DNA of 64,000 nucleotides from JAUCQB01 sp964586235. GTDB lineage: Bacteria > Planctomycetota > Phycisphaerae > UBA1845 > PWPN01. Shown here one piece after another: positions 36,784-45,490 of the stretch (its first letter is position 1; the number at the start of each line of letters is the position of its first letter). The translations under genes were made by a program, and so were the position numbers. The stretch lies in assembly GCA_964586235.1 (NCBI GenBank), contig CAZPIO010000001.1, forward strand, positions 1 through 64,000, in the 5' to 3' direction. Under the pieces are notes generated by a model. It saw nothing but the letters and a program-made list of their open reading frames with translations. It was not told the DNA's origin and did not search any database.

Positions 36784-36803
36784 CGTCCGCCTGAGGGCGG
36801 ACG
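36784..36803. repeat. Perfect hairpin between fliR and flhB
   Basis: cgtccgcc-tgag-ggcggacg ends six bases before the flhB start and includes its only purine-rich (gggcgga) site, so it could hide the ribosome site. Confidence 0.55.
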
Positions 36804-36809
36804 AATGGT

Positions 36810-37907
36810 ATGCCCGATTCCGCACAAGAAAGGACCGAAGCTCCGACGCCGCGTCGCCGCGAGGAGGCGCGGAAGGGGGGGCAGATTGCCAGGAGCAACG
36901 ACCTGACGTCCGCCGTCGTTCTCCTCGGTGCGCTGCTGACGCTCGACTGGTTCGGGCGGCGGCTGTCCGGCAACCTGCTCATCGCCATGCGGGTGTGCCT
37001 GGAGGACGACGAGCCGAACCTCACCGACCCTGATCAGGTTCTTCCGCTTTTGCTCAAGGTGTTCCGTCTGCTGGCGGGCATGGTGGGACCGTTTCTTCTG
37101 GCGGTGATGCTCCTGGCTCTGGTGGCCTCTTTTCTGCAGATCGGCTACCTGATTTCGTTTCAGCCCCTCAAGCCATCGCTCAGCAGGCTCAACCCCTTGA
37201 GCGGCATTAAGCGGCTGTTCAACGCCCGTTCGTTTGTCCAGTTGCTGATGGGCATCGCCAAGATGTCCCTAGTGGGACTGGTCGCTTACGCAACCCTCAA
37301 GAGCCGTGTCGATGTATTCGCCACGGCATCGCATCTGCCGGCCCTGTCGCTCATGGGCATAAGCAGCGAATTATTCTTCACCGTTACCATCCGGCTGGCG
37401 ATGGTGCTCATCGTTCTCGGGATCATTGACTACATCTACCAGCGATACAGGCTGGAGAAGGATTTGAAAATGACCAAGGAGGAGGTCAAAGACGAGTACA
37501 AGAGAATGGAGGGAGACCCGAAGCTCAAGAGCCGCCGGCGACAGGTGCAGATGGAGCTGGCCCTCCAGAGGATCCGCGCGTCGGTTCCGAAGGCGGACGT
37601 GGTGATCACCAATCCGACGGAACTGGCGGTCGCGATCCGCTATGACGCCGACGCCATGAACGCCCCGAGGGTCGTGGCCAAGGGGGCCGACTACTTGGCG
37701 AAACGAATCCGGGAGATCGCCATCGAGTACGGCATCCCCATCGTGGAGCGCAAGCCGCTGGCCCAGGCTTTGTATCGAATGGTGGAGGTGGGGCAGGAGA
37801 TCCCGGCCCAGCTCTACAAGGCCGTCGCCGAGATCCTGGCGTACGTTTACGAGCTGACCGGGAAGAACCATGCGAACCAGGTTGCCGCAGGCGCGGCCCT
37901 GAACTGA
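36810..37907 (+). CDS. flhB: Flagellar export switch protein FlhB
   Basis: 365 residues. Four N-terminal membrane helices follow ERTEAPTPRRREEARKGGQIARSNDL, which is the FlhB start. The C-terminal cytoplasmic domain contains the self-cleavage site; here residues 268-271 read Asn-Pro-Thr-Glu, where almost all FlhB have Asn-Pro-Thr-His. The rest (LAVAIRYD, RVVAKGADYLAKRIREIAIEYGIPIVERKPLAQALYRMVEVGQEIPAQLYKAVAEILAYVY) is normal. FlhB switches export from hook to filament substrates after FliK finishes its count. Confidence 0.95.
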   Translation: MPDSAQERTEAPTPRRREEARKGGQIARSNDLTSAVVLLGALLTLDWFGRRLSGNLLIAMRVCLEDDEPNLTDPDQVLPLLLKVFRLLAGMVGPFLLAVMLLALVASFLQIGYLISFQPLKPSLSRLNPLSGIKRLFNARSFVQLLMGIAKMSLVGLVAYATLKSRVDVFATASHLPALSLMGISSELFFTVTIRLAMVLIVLGIIDYIYQRYRLEKDLKMTKEEVKDEYKRMEGDPKLKSRRRQVQMELALQRIRASVPKADVVITNPTELAVAIRYDADAMNAPRVVAKGADYLAKRIREIAIEYGIPIVERKPLAQALYRMVEVGQEIPAQLYKAVAEILAYVYELTGKNHANQVAAGAALN

Positions 37908-37970
37908 GCGCGTGTATGAGAAGCTGTCGGGTAGCCCGTGAGGCATGGCCAAGTACGCCGCCATGTCCAC

Positions 37971-38002
37971 CGCTGAACGCTGAAGGCTGATAGCTGAGCG
38001 CT
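37971..38002. repeat. Degenerate gctga repeat upstream of flhA
   Basis: cgctgaacgctgaaggctga followed by tagctgagcgct, directly before the flhA start at 38006. It resembles 2524-2554. There is no usual ribosome site, so the repeat may have replaced it. Confidence 0.55.
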
Positions 38003-38005
38003 TTT

Positions 38006-40117
38006 ATGGCTGACATCGTCATCCTGAATTCGAAACCCATCCGGCTGGTCCAGCAGCACCGAGGTCTGCTTGTCCCAATCGGCGCTACCTTGCTCATCTT
38101 TGTTCTGCTCGTTCCGCTGCCGACGATGCTGCTGGACCTGCTGCTGGCCTTCAACATCACCTTGTCGGCCATCGTGTTCCTCACGATTCTCTATATTCAG
38201 CGTCCGCTGGAGTTCTCATCGTTCCCCTCGCTGCTGCTGGCTCTGACGATGGTGCGGCTGACGCTGAATACGGCCACCACCCGCTTGATTCTCACCCACG
38301 GCAACGAGGGAACCGCGGCAGCCGGCCACGTGGTGCAGGCATTCAGCGGCTTTGTCGCCGCCGGCAACCTGGCGGTTGGAATCATCATCTTTACCATCCT
38401 GGCGGTGATCCAGTTTGTGGTCATCACCAAGGGCGCGACCCGCATCGCCGAAGTGGCCGCCCGCTTCACGCTGGATGGCATGCCGGGCAAACAGATGGCC
38501 ATCGACGCCGACCTGAACGCCGGCCTCATCGATGAGGCGGAGGCCAAGCGTCGCCGGTCGGAGGTGACGGCGGAAGCTGATTTCTACGGTGCGATGGACG
38601 GTGCCTCCAAGTTCGTCCGGGGCGATGCCGTGGCCGGGATTGTCATCACCTTCGTCAATATCCTGGGCGGCCTCTATGTGGGCATGGTCAACCACGGGAT
38701 GCCGCTGATGGAGTGCCTCGAGGTCTTCACCCGGCTCAGCATCGGCGACGGTCTGGTGGCCGCCATTCCGGCGTTCATCACCTCGGTGGCGGCCGGCATG
38801 CTGGTCACCCGCAGCAACGCCAAGGCCAACATGGGCGAGGAACTGCTGGGGCAGTTGACCTCACGGCCGATCGCCCTGACGCTGGCCGCGGTGTTTCTGG
38901 GTTTCCTGGCGATGACCCCTCTGCCGAAATCTCCGCTGCTGCTCCTGGGGGTGGGATGCGGCGGTCTCGCCTTCCTCCTCAACAAAACAAGGACGATGGC
39001 CGCCGCCGAGGCTGCCGCCAAGGCCAAGGCCGAGACCAGAAAGCCTGACAGGGTCGAGTCTCTTCTGGCCGTCGATCCCATGGAACTGGAAGTGGGCCTG
39101 GGCCTGATCCGCCTCGTGGACCGCAAGCAGGGCGGAGACCTCCTTGACCGGATCACCAACATCCGCCGGCAGGTCGCCACCGAGATGGGCATCGTCGTGC
39201 CCCCGATCCGCGTGCGGGATCATCTCAAGCTCGAGCCAAACCAGTACACGGTTAAGATTCGGGGAGTCGAGGTGGCACGGGGCGAGATCATGCCTGGCTA
39301 CTACCTGGCGATCGACAACGGCATGGTCAGCGCACCCATGATCGGGACCCGGACGACCGAACCGGCCTTCGGTTTGCCGGCCTTGTGGATCACCGAGGAG
39401 CAGCGGGTCGATGCCGAACAGCGAAACTACACCGTCGTGCCCTGCTCCAGCGTTCTGGCCACTCACCTGACTGAGATCGTCAAACGGCATTGCGACGAGC
39501 TGCTCACCCGCGAGCAGACCTACCAGTTGCTCGAGACGCTGAAGGAGAAATCACCCAAGGCGGTTGAGGAAGTGGTGCCCAACGTCATCAAGATTGGCGA
39601 GTTGCAGCGCGTCCTCCAGAACCTGCTTCGCGAACGCGTCCCGATCCGCGACCTGGAGACCATTCTGGAAACGATGGGCGACTGGGCCCCGCGGACCAAG
39701 GACACGGACATCCTTACGGAGTACGCTCGTAACGCACTCGCAAGAACGATTTGCCAACTGTACAAAGATAAGGACAATGTCGTTCATGTGGTGACACTGG
39801 ATCCGAAGATCGAGGATCTGGTCAACGCGCATCTGGAGCGAACGGACCGCGGGACATTCCTGGGCCTGCCGCCCGAGACGCAGAATCGTCTGGTGAAGGC
39901 GATTCAGACCCGAGTCGAGCAATCGATGAGTGGTGCGGCGGGTGCGACGATTGCCGTGCTCTGTTCGCCGCAGATTCGCATGTGGATCCGGCGATTGATC
40001 GAACCGGCCATGCCGCATGTTCCGGTACTGGCCTTCAACGAGATCGTGCGTGGAATCGAAGTACGGTCCTTGGGATTGGTGGTGCTGACGGATGGAAATG
40101 CAGACGTTCCAGGGTAG
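38006..40117 (+). CDS. flhA: Flagellar export gate protein FlhA
   Basis: 703 residues, standard length. The N-terminal half has eight membrane helices and the FHIPEP-family loop (NAGLIDEAEAKRRRSEVTAEADFYGAMDGASKFVRGDAVAGI). The C-terminal cytoplasmic half binds chaperone-substrate complexes. FlhA is the nonameric proton-driven export motor. The gene starts three bases after the gctga repeat and overlaps flhF by 26 bases. Confidence 0.97.
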   Translation: MADIVILNSKPIRLVQQHRGLLVPIGATLLIFVLLVPLPTMLLDLLLAFNITLSAIVFLTILYIQRPLEFSSFPSLLLALTMVRLTLNTATTRLILTHGNEGTAAAGHVVQAFSGFVAAGNLAVGIIIFTILAVIQFVVITKGATRIAEVAARFTLDGMPGKQMAIDADLNAGLIDEAEAKRRRSEVTAEADFYGAMDGASKFVRGDAVAGIVITFVNILGGLYVGMVNHGMPLMECLEVFTRLSIGDGLVAAIPAFITSVAAGMLVTRSNAKANMGEELLGQLTSRPIALTLAAVFLGFLAMTPLPKSPLLLLGVGCGGLAFLLNKTRTMAAAEAAAKAKAETRKPDRVESLLAVDPMELEVGLGLIRLVDRKQGGDLLDRITNIRRQVATEMGIVVPPIRVRDHLKLEPNQYTVKIRGVEVARGEIMPGYYLAIDNGMVSAPMIGTRTTEPAFGLPALWITEEQRVDAEQRNYTVVPCSSVLATHLTEIVKRHCDELLTREQTYQLLETLKEKSPKAVEEVVPNVIKIGELQRVLQNLLRERVPIRDLETILETMGDWAPRTKDTDILTEYARNALARTICQLYKDKDNVVHVVTLDPKIEDLVNAHLERTDRGTFLGLPPETQNRLVKAIQTRVEQSMSGAAGATIAVLCSPQIRMWIRRLIEPAMPHVPVLAFNEIVRGIEVRSLGLVVLTDGNADVPG

Positions 40118-41480
40118 TTCGATGGCCGAGGCCCTCGAGAAGGTAAAACGGAATCTGGGCTCGGATGCTGTTATCCTCCATACCAGAACCCTGCGTAGAG
40201 GGGGAGTGCTGGGGGTCGGGGCCCGGACCATCGTGGAGATAACGGCCAGCCGCGATGTAAATGCCTTGCATCCGGCCGAGCGACGTGCTATTATCGGACG
40301 TCGGACAGGGCGAGGAGTTGGCTCTCGAACTGCTCAGGTTGACGCCGGACGACCGGCGATCCGGATGCCTCAGGCGGAAGGAGCCCCTGTGAGCTCGTCT
40401 GGTGGTGCCAATCCGGCCGCCGCCCCCGACCTTGCTGCTTTCAGTACCGCCCTGCGCGGCGAGATGGGCGAGTTGCGGGCCATGGTTCGCCAACTGCTCG
40501 ATCGACCGGCCGCCGCACTTCCCGATTCGCCCGCTCAAGACCTGCCCGGCGAGCTGCGAGAGTATTACATAGGTCTCATTCAGAATCAGGTGGCGGAGGA
40601 AATCGCGCGCGAGGTGATTGCCGAAGCCCGCACGAGACTGTCCGAGCGTCGCGACTGCATTGATCGCGGCACCGACGGCAGCCGGTCACCCGATGCCGGC
40701 GATGAACTCGAAGCCCTGATCCCACAGGTCATGATCGAGACCGTCGAGCGAATGATTCCGCCGGCCGCCCCCCTTGAACTGTCGCCATCCGGTGGAACCA
40801 GATACGTGGCTCTCGTCGGGCCGACCGGGGTGGGCAAGACGACGACGATCGCCAAGCTGGCGGCCCACTTCAAGCTCCGCGAGGGTCTCCAGGTTGGCCT
40901 CATCACCATCGATACCTACCGGATCGCGGCCGTCGAGCAGATCCGCGCGTATGCCGACATTCTGAGCATCCCCCTCGAAGTGGTGATGACCCCAGACGGC
41001 ATCGAAGCCGCGCTGGCCAACCTGTCCGACTGCGACCTGGTGCTGATCGATACCTCCGGTCGCAGCCAGCGGGATGCTCGCAGACTCGACGATCTCAAGG
41101 CGTTTCTCGACGCGGTTCGCACCACTGGCTGCTCGCCCGAGCCGTCGGCGGGCGCTCCGCTCGAAGTCCATCTGGTCCTGTCTTGTACGGCCCATCCGTC
41201 CCAGGTGCTGGAAGTGGCGGAGAGGTTCTCCGCCCTCGAGATCGATCGCGTGGTGTTCACCAAGCTCGACGAAGCGATCGGCCTGGGCGTGATTCTGAAC
41301 GTCATCCGCCGGCTCAACCTGCGGTTGTCCTATCTGACGACCGGTCAGGATGTGCCGGACGATATCGAGATCGGTCATTGCCGTCGGATCGCGGAACTGA
41401 TTCTCGCACGGCCTGGGCACCATGACAGCCCGGCCGGGGCAGTTTCGGCGGCTCGACCGGTGATCGATCACGTTGCCTGA
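40092..41480 (+). CDS. flhF: Flagellar placement GTPase FlhF
   Basis: 462 residues. The B domain begins MEMQTFQGSSMAEALEKVKRNLGSDAVILHTR, which is the family start. A variable linker follows (about 55-130), then the SRP-type N and G domains: G1 GPTGVGKTTTIAKLAAHFK, TIDTYRIAAVEQI, LVLIDTSGRSQRD and VVFTKLDEAIGLGVI. FlhF recruits the first basal-body proteins to the pole. It overlaps the flhA 3' end, so is part of the same operon, and flhG follows. Confidence 0.95.
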   Translation: MEMQTFQGSSMAEALEKVKRNLGSDAVILHTRTLRRGGVLGVGARTIVEITASRDVNALHPAERRAIIGRRTGRGVGSRTAQVDAGRPAIRMPQAEGAPVSSSGGANPAAAPDLAAFSTALRGEMGELRAMVRQLLDRPAAALPDSPAQDLPGELREYYIGLIQNQVAEEIAREVIAEARTRLSERRDCIDRGTDGSRSPDAGDELEALIPQVMIETVERMIPPAAPLELSPSGGTRYVALVGPTGVGKTTTIAKLAAHFKLREGLQVGLITIDTYRIAAVEQIRAYADILSIPLEVVMTPDGIEAALANLSDCDLVLIDTSGRSQRDARRLDDLKAFLDAVRTTGCSPEPSAGAPLEVHLVLSCTAHPSQVLEVAERFSALEIDRVVFTKLDEAIGLGVILNVIRRLNLRLSYLTTGQDVPDDIEIGHCRRIAELILARPGHHDSPAGAVSAARPVIDHVA

Positions 41481-41531
41481 GCTGTTGCCTTGATCGGTTG
41501 CAGCTCTTTGTGAAATCGTCTGGAGTCGCGC

Positions 41532-42434
41532 ATGTTCGGTCGCGGTGGTCACGACAGCCGGGTAGACCAGGCTCATCAACTGCGTCAGTTGATGAGCTCG
41601 ACCCGTGCCGTCGAGACCTTCAAGCGGGCTCATGTGATCGCGGTGACCAGCGGCAAGGGCGGGGTCGGCAAGACTCTGCTGGCGGTGAATCTTTCAATCG
41701 CCCTGGCCGCTCGTGGTCACCGGGTGATTCTGTTCGACATGGACATGGGCTTGGCCAACGCCGACATCGTGCTGGGTGTTGAAGCGACCTGCACCTGGCG
41801 CGACCTTCTGGCCGGGAGACGCTCGCTGGAGGAGGTGACGATTCAGGGGCCGGGCGGAATCGCCGTAGTACCGGGTGCTTCGGGCGTCGCACAGATGGCC
41901 AATCTGTCCGAGTTCGAGCGGCATCAGCTCATCGCCGCGGCTCAACAGGCGGGCGACACGCACGATGTGGTGGTTTTCGATTGCGGAGCAGGTATTTCCC
42001 ATAATGTGGTGTCGCTGGCATTGGGTGCCGACGCCATCGTAGTGGTGACCACTCCCGAGCCCCCTGCGATCACCGATGGCTACGCCATGGTCAAGGCTTT
42101 CTCCCAGGAACAGGGCAGGGGCCCGGGCCGGCCTGCGACTATCGGGCTGGTCGTGAATCTGGCCGACAGCCGTCGCGAGGGGTGCGATACCTACGAGCGC
42201 CTGGCCAGGGTGGCCGCTCGGTTCCTGCACGTCCCGGTGACTGACTACGGCTATATTCTCCGCGACGAGCATGTCCCGGCGGCCGTGCGACAGCGCTGCC
42301 CCGTGATCCTGCGGTATCCTCGCTGCTCGGCCAGCGCGTGCCTGATGGTCCTTGCCGGCCGTGTCTCGCGTGAGCTGGGGCGGCCGGAAGATCATCGCGG
42401 CCTGTTTTATCGGGTTATGAACATGTTTGTTTGA
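41532..42434 (+). CDS. flhG: Flagellar number regulator FlhG (YlxH, MinD-like ATPase)
   Basis: 300 residues. The N-terminus carries the DQAHQLRQLM motif that stimulates FlhF GTPase. The deviant Walker A is TSGKGGVGKT, followed by VILFDMDMGLANADIVLG and, further on, VVFDCGAGISHNVV. The C-terminal amphipathic membrane helix is likely (FYRVMNMFV at the end). FlhG limits flagellar number and acts opposite FlhF. The gene follows flhF by 51 bases. Confidence 0.94.
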   Translation: MFGRGGHDSRVDQAHQLRQLMSSTRAVETFKRAHVIAVTSGKGGVGKTLLAVNLSIALAARGHRVILFDMDMGLANADIVLGVEATCTWRDLLAGRRSLEEVTIQGPGGIAVVPGASGVAQMANLSEFERHQLIAAAQQAGDTHDVVVFDCGAGISHNVVSLALGADAIVVVTTPEPPAITDGYAMVKAFSQEQGRGPGRPATIGLVVNLADSRREGCDTYERLARVAARFLHVPVTDYGYILRDEHVPAAVRQRCPVILRYPRCSASACLMVLAGRVSRELGRPEDHRGLFYRVMNMFV

Positions 42435-42452
42435 TATAGGCCTGAGGCTCGG

Positions 42453-42481
42453 GGACGGCGCGCCGTCCACAGAGCGGTTTT
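42453..42481 (+). terminator. Palindrome with short T-run after flhG
   Basis: A 16-bp perfect palindrome (ggacggcg/cgccgtcc, 42453-42468) is followed by tttt near 42478. It may partly terminate transcription. An imperfect stem at 42509-42545 follows just before the next gene. Confidence 0.4.
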
Positions 42482-42548
42482 GTGCTAAACCCCTCGTGTG
42501 GCTTTGCCGTTACTTCTCCCTGGACCTCGGTAACAGGGAAGTTACGAG

Positions 42549-42884
42549 ATGGTGAGGCTTTGTGGAGCTGCGTTGGGGTCACTGGCGTTCAGTGTCACCA
42601 TTCTTCTGGGGTTGCTCAACGGTAGTCCGGCGGAAGTGGTTCTGCTCCGCGCGCTCCAGGCAATGGTGGCTTTCTGCCTGCTCGGCATGTGTGCGGGGTG
42701 GGTAGCTTACCGTGTGCTGGACGAGCATGCTCTTCGCCGACACCGTGAGCTGTTCGCTCCCGAGGTCCACGAGGAGCAGCGAGCCGAGGGCAGCTCCGCC
42801 GGCTCCGACAACAAGGGGAAGCCGCCGCCGGCAGGAGGCAGACAGGGGGGTGCCGAGCCTCGCCAGGTTCCTGCCGCCCGGTGA
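42549..42884 (+). CDS. Small membrane protein between flhG and fliA
   Basis: 111 residues. Two membrane helices (about 5-25, CGAALGSLAFSVTILLGLL, and 31-54, LLRALQAMVAFCLLGMCAGWVAY) and a hydrophilic, Gly/Pro-rich tail with charged residues. I do not recognise it. It lies between flhG and fliA, where other bacteria carry no such gene. Its ribosome site (aggga) is part of an imperfect stem at 42509-42545. A role in flagellar assembly is possible but only by position. Confidence 0.6.
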   Translation: MVRLCGAALGSLAFSVTILLGLLNGSPAEVVLLRALQAMVAFCLLGMCAGWVAYRVLDEHALRRHRELFAPEVHEEQRAEGSSAGSDNKGKPPPAGGRQGGAEPRQVPAAR

Positions 42885-42909
42885 GAATTGACCGTACGGG
42901 AGGTTGTGG

Positions 42910-43686
42910 ATGGTCGAAGCGGACGTGGATATTCAACAACTCTGGGTACAGTACAAGAGGACGGGAGACAGGCAGCTTCGAAACACCCTGATGGAAATCT
43001 ACCTGCCGCTGGTCAAGTACACCGCTGACCGCATCTCTGCCAAGTTGCCGAACGAAGTCGATGTCGATGATCTCATCTCCGCCGGGACCTTCGGCCTGAT
43101 CGATGCCATCGACGCCTTCGATCTGCAGAGGGGGGTGAAGTTCGAGACTTACTGCTCACCGCGAATCCGGGGGGCCATCCTGGACGAGCTGCGGACCATG
43201 GACTGGGTACCCCGCCTGGTCCGGAGCCGGGCTCATAAGCTGGAGTCCGCGACCAAGGTCCTCCGTGCCGAGCTCGGTCGACTGCCCTCCGAAGATGAGG
43301 TCGCCGAGCGGCTGGGCATGAACAGGCCCGAGTTCGACAAGATGATGAGCGACGCCAACACCGTCATCTTCATCTCCCTGTCACGCAGCTACGTCGATCA
43401 CGAGTCCGATCGGGAGCTCCAGGAAGTCGACATTCTGGAGGATCGACGGGCGTGCGACCCCTCTGAGGGCCTGTCCGAACGGAACCTTCGCGACACGGTC
43501 ATGAACGCCCTCACCGAGATTGAGCGCCTGATCCTCATGCTCTACTACCACGAAGAGATGACCATGAAGGAGATCGGCGTGACCTTGGATCTCTCCGAAA
43601 GCCGGGTGAGCCAGATGCACTCGAGCATCCTGGCCCGGCTGCGCGGCCAGCTTCAGAGCAGGGGGCTGATCCAGGTCCGCGTCTGA
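42910..43686 (+). CDS. fliA: Flagellar sigma factor FliA (sigma-28)
   Basis: 258 residues from the ATG at 42910, six bases after a gggagg site. Region 2 is LVKYTADRISAKLPNEVDVDDLISAGTFGLIDAIDAFDLQRGVKFETYCSPRIRGAILDELR; region 3 contains LPSEDEVAERLGM; region 4 is LTEIERLILMLYYHEEMTMKEIGVTLDLSESRVSQMHSSILARLR. It directs RNA polymerase to late flagellar genes (filament, chemotaxis). No anti-sigma FlgM gene is visible in the window. Confidence 0.96.
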   Translation: MVEADVDIQQLWVQYKRTGDRQLRNTLMEIYLPLVKYTADRISAKLPNEVDVDDLISAGTFGLIDAIDAFDLQRGVKFETYCSPRIRGAILDELRTMDWVPRLVRSRAHKLESATKVLRAELGRLPSEDEVAERLGMNRPEFDKMMSDANTVIFISLSRSYVDHESDRELQEVDILEDRRACDPSEGLSERNLRDTVMNALTEIERLILMLYYHEEMTMKEIGVTLDLSESRVSQMHSSILARLRGQLQSRGLIQVRV

Positions 43687-43832
43687 TGGGCCGACGCCCG
43701 GCCTTGCCACCTCGAAGCCCTCCCGCGCCGACGGCCGGGTCGCAGGCCGGCCCCTCCACCTCCTGCTCCTGTCTCATCTCCGGACGCCCGCCCGCGCTAT
43801 CTCCTGTCTGTCAAGAAGCTTCCGACCACCGT

Positions 43833-43842
43833 CCGATATAAT
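43833..43842 (+). promoter_or_regulatory. Possible sigma-28 or sigma-70 -10 element
   Basis: CCGATATAAT lies 54 bases before the start of the small gene at 43896. Its CCGATA part matches the FliA -10 (GCCGATAA) and its TATAAT part matches sigma-70. No clear -35 for either is present at the right distance. Confidence 0.35.
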
Positions 43843-43895
43843 GCCAAAGGGAACCCTGGTTGCGAGGGGGCCGACGCCGGTGGAGGACGATACCC

Positions 43896-44207
43896 ATGAC
43901 CGCGATGCCTCCCAACGTGGTGGGATCGGTGTTGCAGAGCCATATGGCCCAACACCAGGTCTCGGCCACTCGCGAAACCGAGGAATCCCAGCGGGACAAC
44001 GCCAGCCGCAGGCAGGCCTCGGCTGTCGATGAACGCGATACCACTGTCGGAACCACCGACACGGATACCCAGATCCACTCGGACGCGGAGGGTACCGGCA
44101 GCCAGGGGCGGGCCTTCAGCTCGCCGGAGGAGGAAGCTGAGCCAGACGCGGATGAATCGAACTCCCCTCAAGGGGATGAGGGCCGAAATCTCGATCTGAC
44201 AGCTTGA
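43896..44207 (+). CDS. Small acidic hypothetical protein downstream of fliA
   Basis: 103 residues from the ATG at 43896 with a ggagg site nine bases upstream. The first 40 residues (MTAMPPNVVGSVLQSHMAQHQVSATRETEESQRDNASRR) may form a helix; the rest is Asp/Glu/Thr/Ser-rich and probably disordered, ending NLDLTA. No membrane segment or signal peptide. Function unknown. The position between fliA and the amidase, and a possible sigma-28 element upstream, hint at a late flagellar link. Confidence 0.6.
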   Translation: MTAMPPNVVGSVLQSHMAQHQVSATRETEESQRDNASRRQASAVDERDTTVGTTDTDTQIHSDAEGTGSQGRAFSSPEEEAEPDADESNSPQGDEGRNLDLTA

Positions 44208-44291
44208 GATCCGGCTGAATCCCCGCTTTCCCACCGGGGCAGAGCCGCAATACGAGATGTCGGCGTTAGCCGGCTTCAGGCACGGATACTT

Positions 44292-45092
44292 ATGGCCCAT
44301 CGCACGTGCATTCGATACCAGGCGCCGCTGAGTGGCCGGACGGTGCGCCGTCGACCGACCGCCCGGAGTCTCCGGCCGGTGCCGCGCTGGGCGGCGATGG
44401 CGTTCCCCGTGCTGCTGACAGGTCTGGCCGGCTGCCCCCAGGAAGGCAGCTCCATCACCAATCTGCCGAACCCGATCTACATCCCTCGAGAGATGCCCCG
44501 TCCGGCTCCGCCTCCCCCCGCGCCGCCTCCCCCGCCGAAATCGATAACCAACAGGACCATCGTCATCGACCCGGGCCACGGCGGAAAAGACCCCGGAGCC
44601 CTGCCCAAGTACCGCGGCCAGATGCGTGAAAAGGACATCAACCTGAGCATCGCTTCGCAGGTCAGCGACCAGTTGAAGGCGAGGGGAGCCCGTGTGATCT
44701 TGACCCGTGGCGGCGACAGGTTTCTGGAACTGGACGATCGCGCCAGGATGGCTGACCGCTACCGTGCCGATCTGTTCGTTTCAATCCATGCCGATTCCCA
44801 TCCGAAGCGGTATATCTCGGGAACGGGTATCCACATTTATACCCGGCCCAGCCTCACGACCATGCGAATCGCTCAATGTATGGCCGCGTCGTTCCGCCGA
44901 AACGGGATCTCCTGTCGGGGGATCTTCCGCAGCAACTTCCACGTGCTCCGTGAGCACAACCGGCCGGGCCTCCTGATCGAGTGCGGCTACCTTACCAACG
45001 CGTATGATGCCCAGCGGCTGAACGATTCCGCCTACCGTTCCAGGCTCGCTGTCGCCATCGCCGAAGGAGTCGCCGACCACTTCGCGAAGTAA
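44292..45092 (+). CDS. N-acetylmuramoyl-L-alanine amidase lipoprotein
   Basis: 266 residues. A long basic N-terminus precedes a hydrophobic stretch and the lipobox LAGC (Cys near residue 48). A Pro-rich linker (PRPAPPPPAPPPPPK) leads to the Amidase_3 domain: IVIDPGHGGKDPGA (zinc His and Glu region), VILTRGGDRFLELDDRARMADRYRADLFVSIHADS (second zinc His) and LIECGYLTN (catalytic Glu). The Pro-rich spacer suits an enzyme that reaches from the outer membrane to the cell wall. It might open peptidoglycan for the flagellum, as its position after fliA suggests, or act in division. Confidence 0.88.
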   Translation: MAHRTCIRYQAPLSGRTVRRRPTARSLRPVPRWAAMAFPVLLTGLAGCPQEGSSITNLPNPIYIPREMPRPAPPPPAPPPPPKSITNRTIVIDPGHGGKDPGALPKYRGQMREKDINLSIASQVSDQLKARGARVILTRGGDRFLELDDRARMADRYRADLFVSIHADSHPKRYISGTGIHIYTRPSLTTMRIAQCMAASFRRNGISCRGIFRSNFHVLREHNRPGLLIECGYLTNAYDAQRLNDSAYRSRLAVAIAEGVADHFAK

Positions 45093-45261
45093 AAGCCTCC
45101 CGAAAGGGTCACATGGCTGCCCAGCGGCAGAAGCCCTCCCCGGGGCCGTGGCCAAGGCCCGGCCCACCGCGGCGCCGCCCCGTCTCTTGCCGGCACGCCT
45201 TCGTTCTCGCAGGTGCGCACACTTCCAGCTATGACGCTGGCGGCCCGCCGGTTCAGGCCGA

Positions 45262-45480
45262 TCACAGGGACGCCAGCACATCGGCAGCTTGGCCGATAGC
45301 CATCTCGTCGGCGGTGGGGGCCTTGCCGTTGCGGATCATGTCGAGGAAGCAGTCGAAGAAGTACGTGACGTCGTGCGGCCCGGGCTGGCCGTCGGAACAC
45401 GGGTCTTCGGCGGTCAACGCTGGACGCCCAGCCAGGGGCGCGCATGCCCCCGCAAAGCTCCTGCCGTGGCACGTGGTGTG
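45262..45480 (-). pseudogene. Remnant of a gene with a carA-like 3' end
   Basis: On the minus strand an open frame without a start codon ends GPHDVTYFFDCFLDMI-RNGKAPTADEM and then a stop at 45264-45262. The same tail closes the intact carA gene (GPHDATYLFDCFIDMI-RSGKAPTAEEM). At the DNA level 45299-45390 and 46461-46552 align over about 90 bases with few changes and one gap. The first part of the frame (about 25 codons) is not carA. It may be a partial duplication or the relic of another gene sharing this tail. The rest of 45093-45261 shows no gene. Confidence 0.72.
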
Positions 45481-45490
45481 ATTCGGGGGG

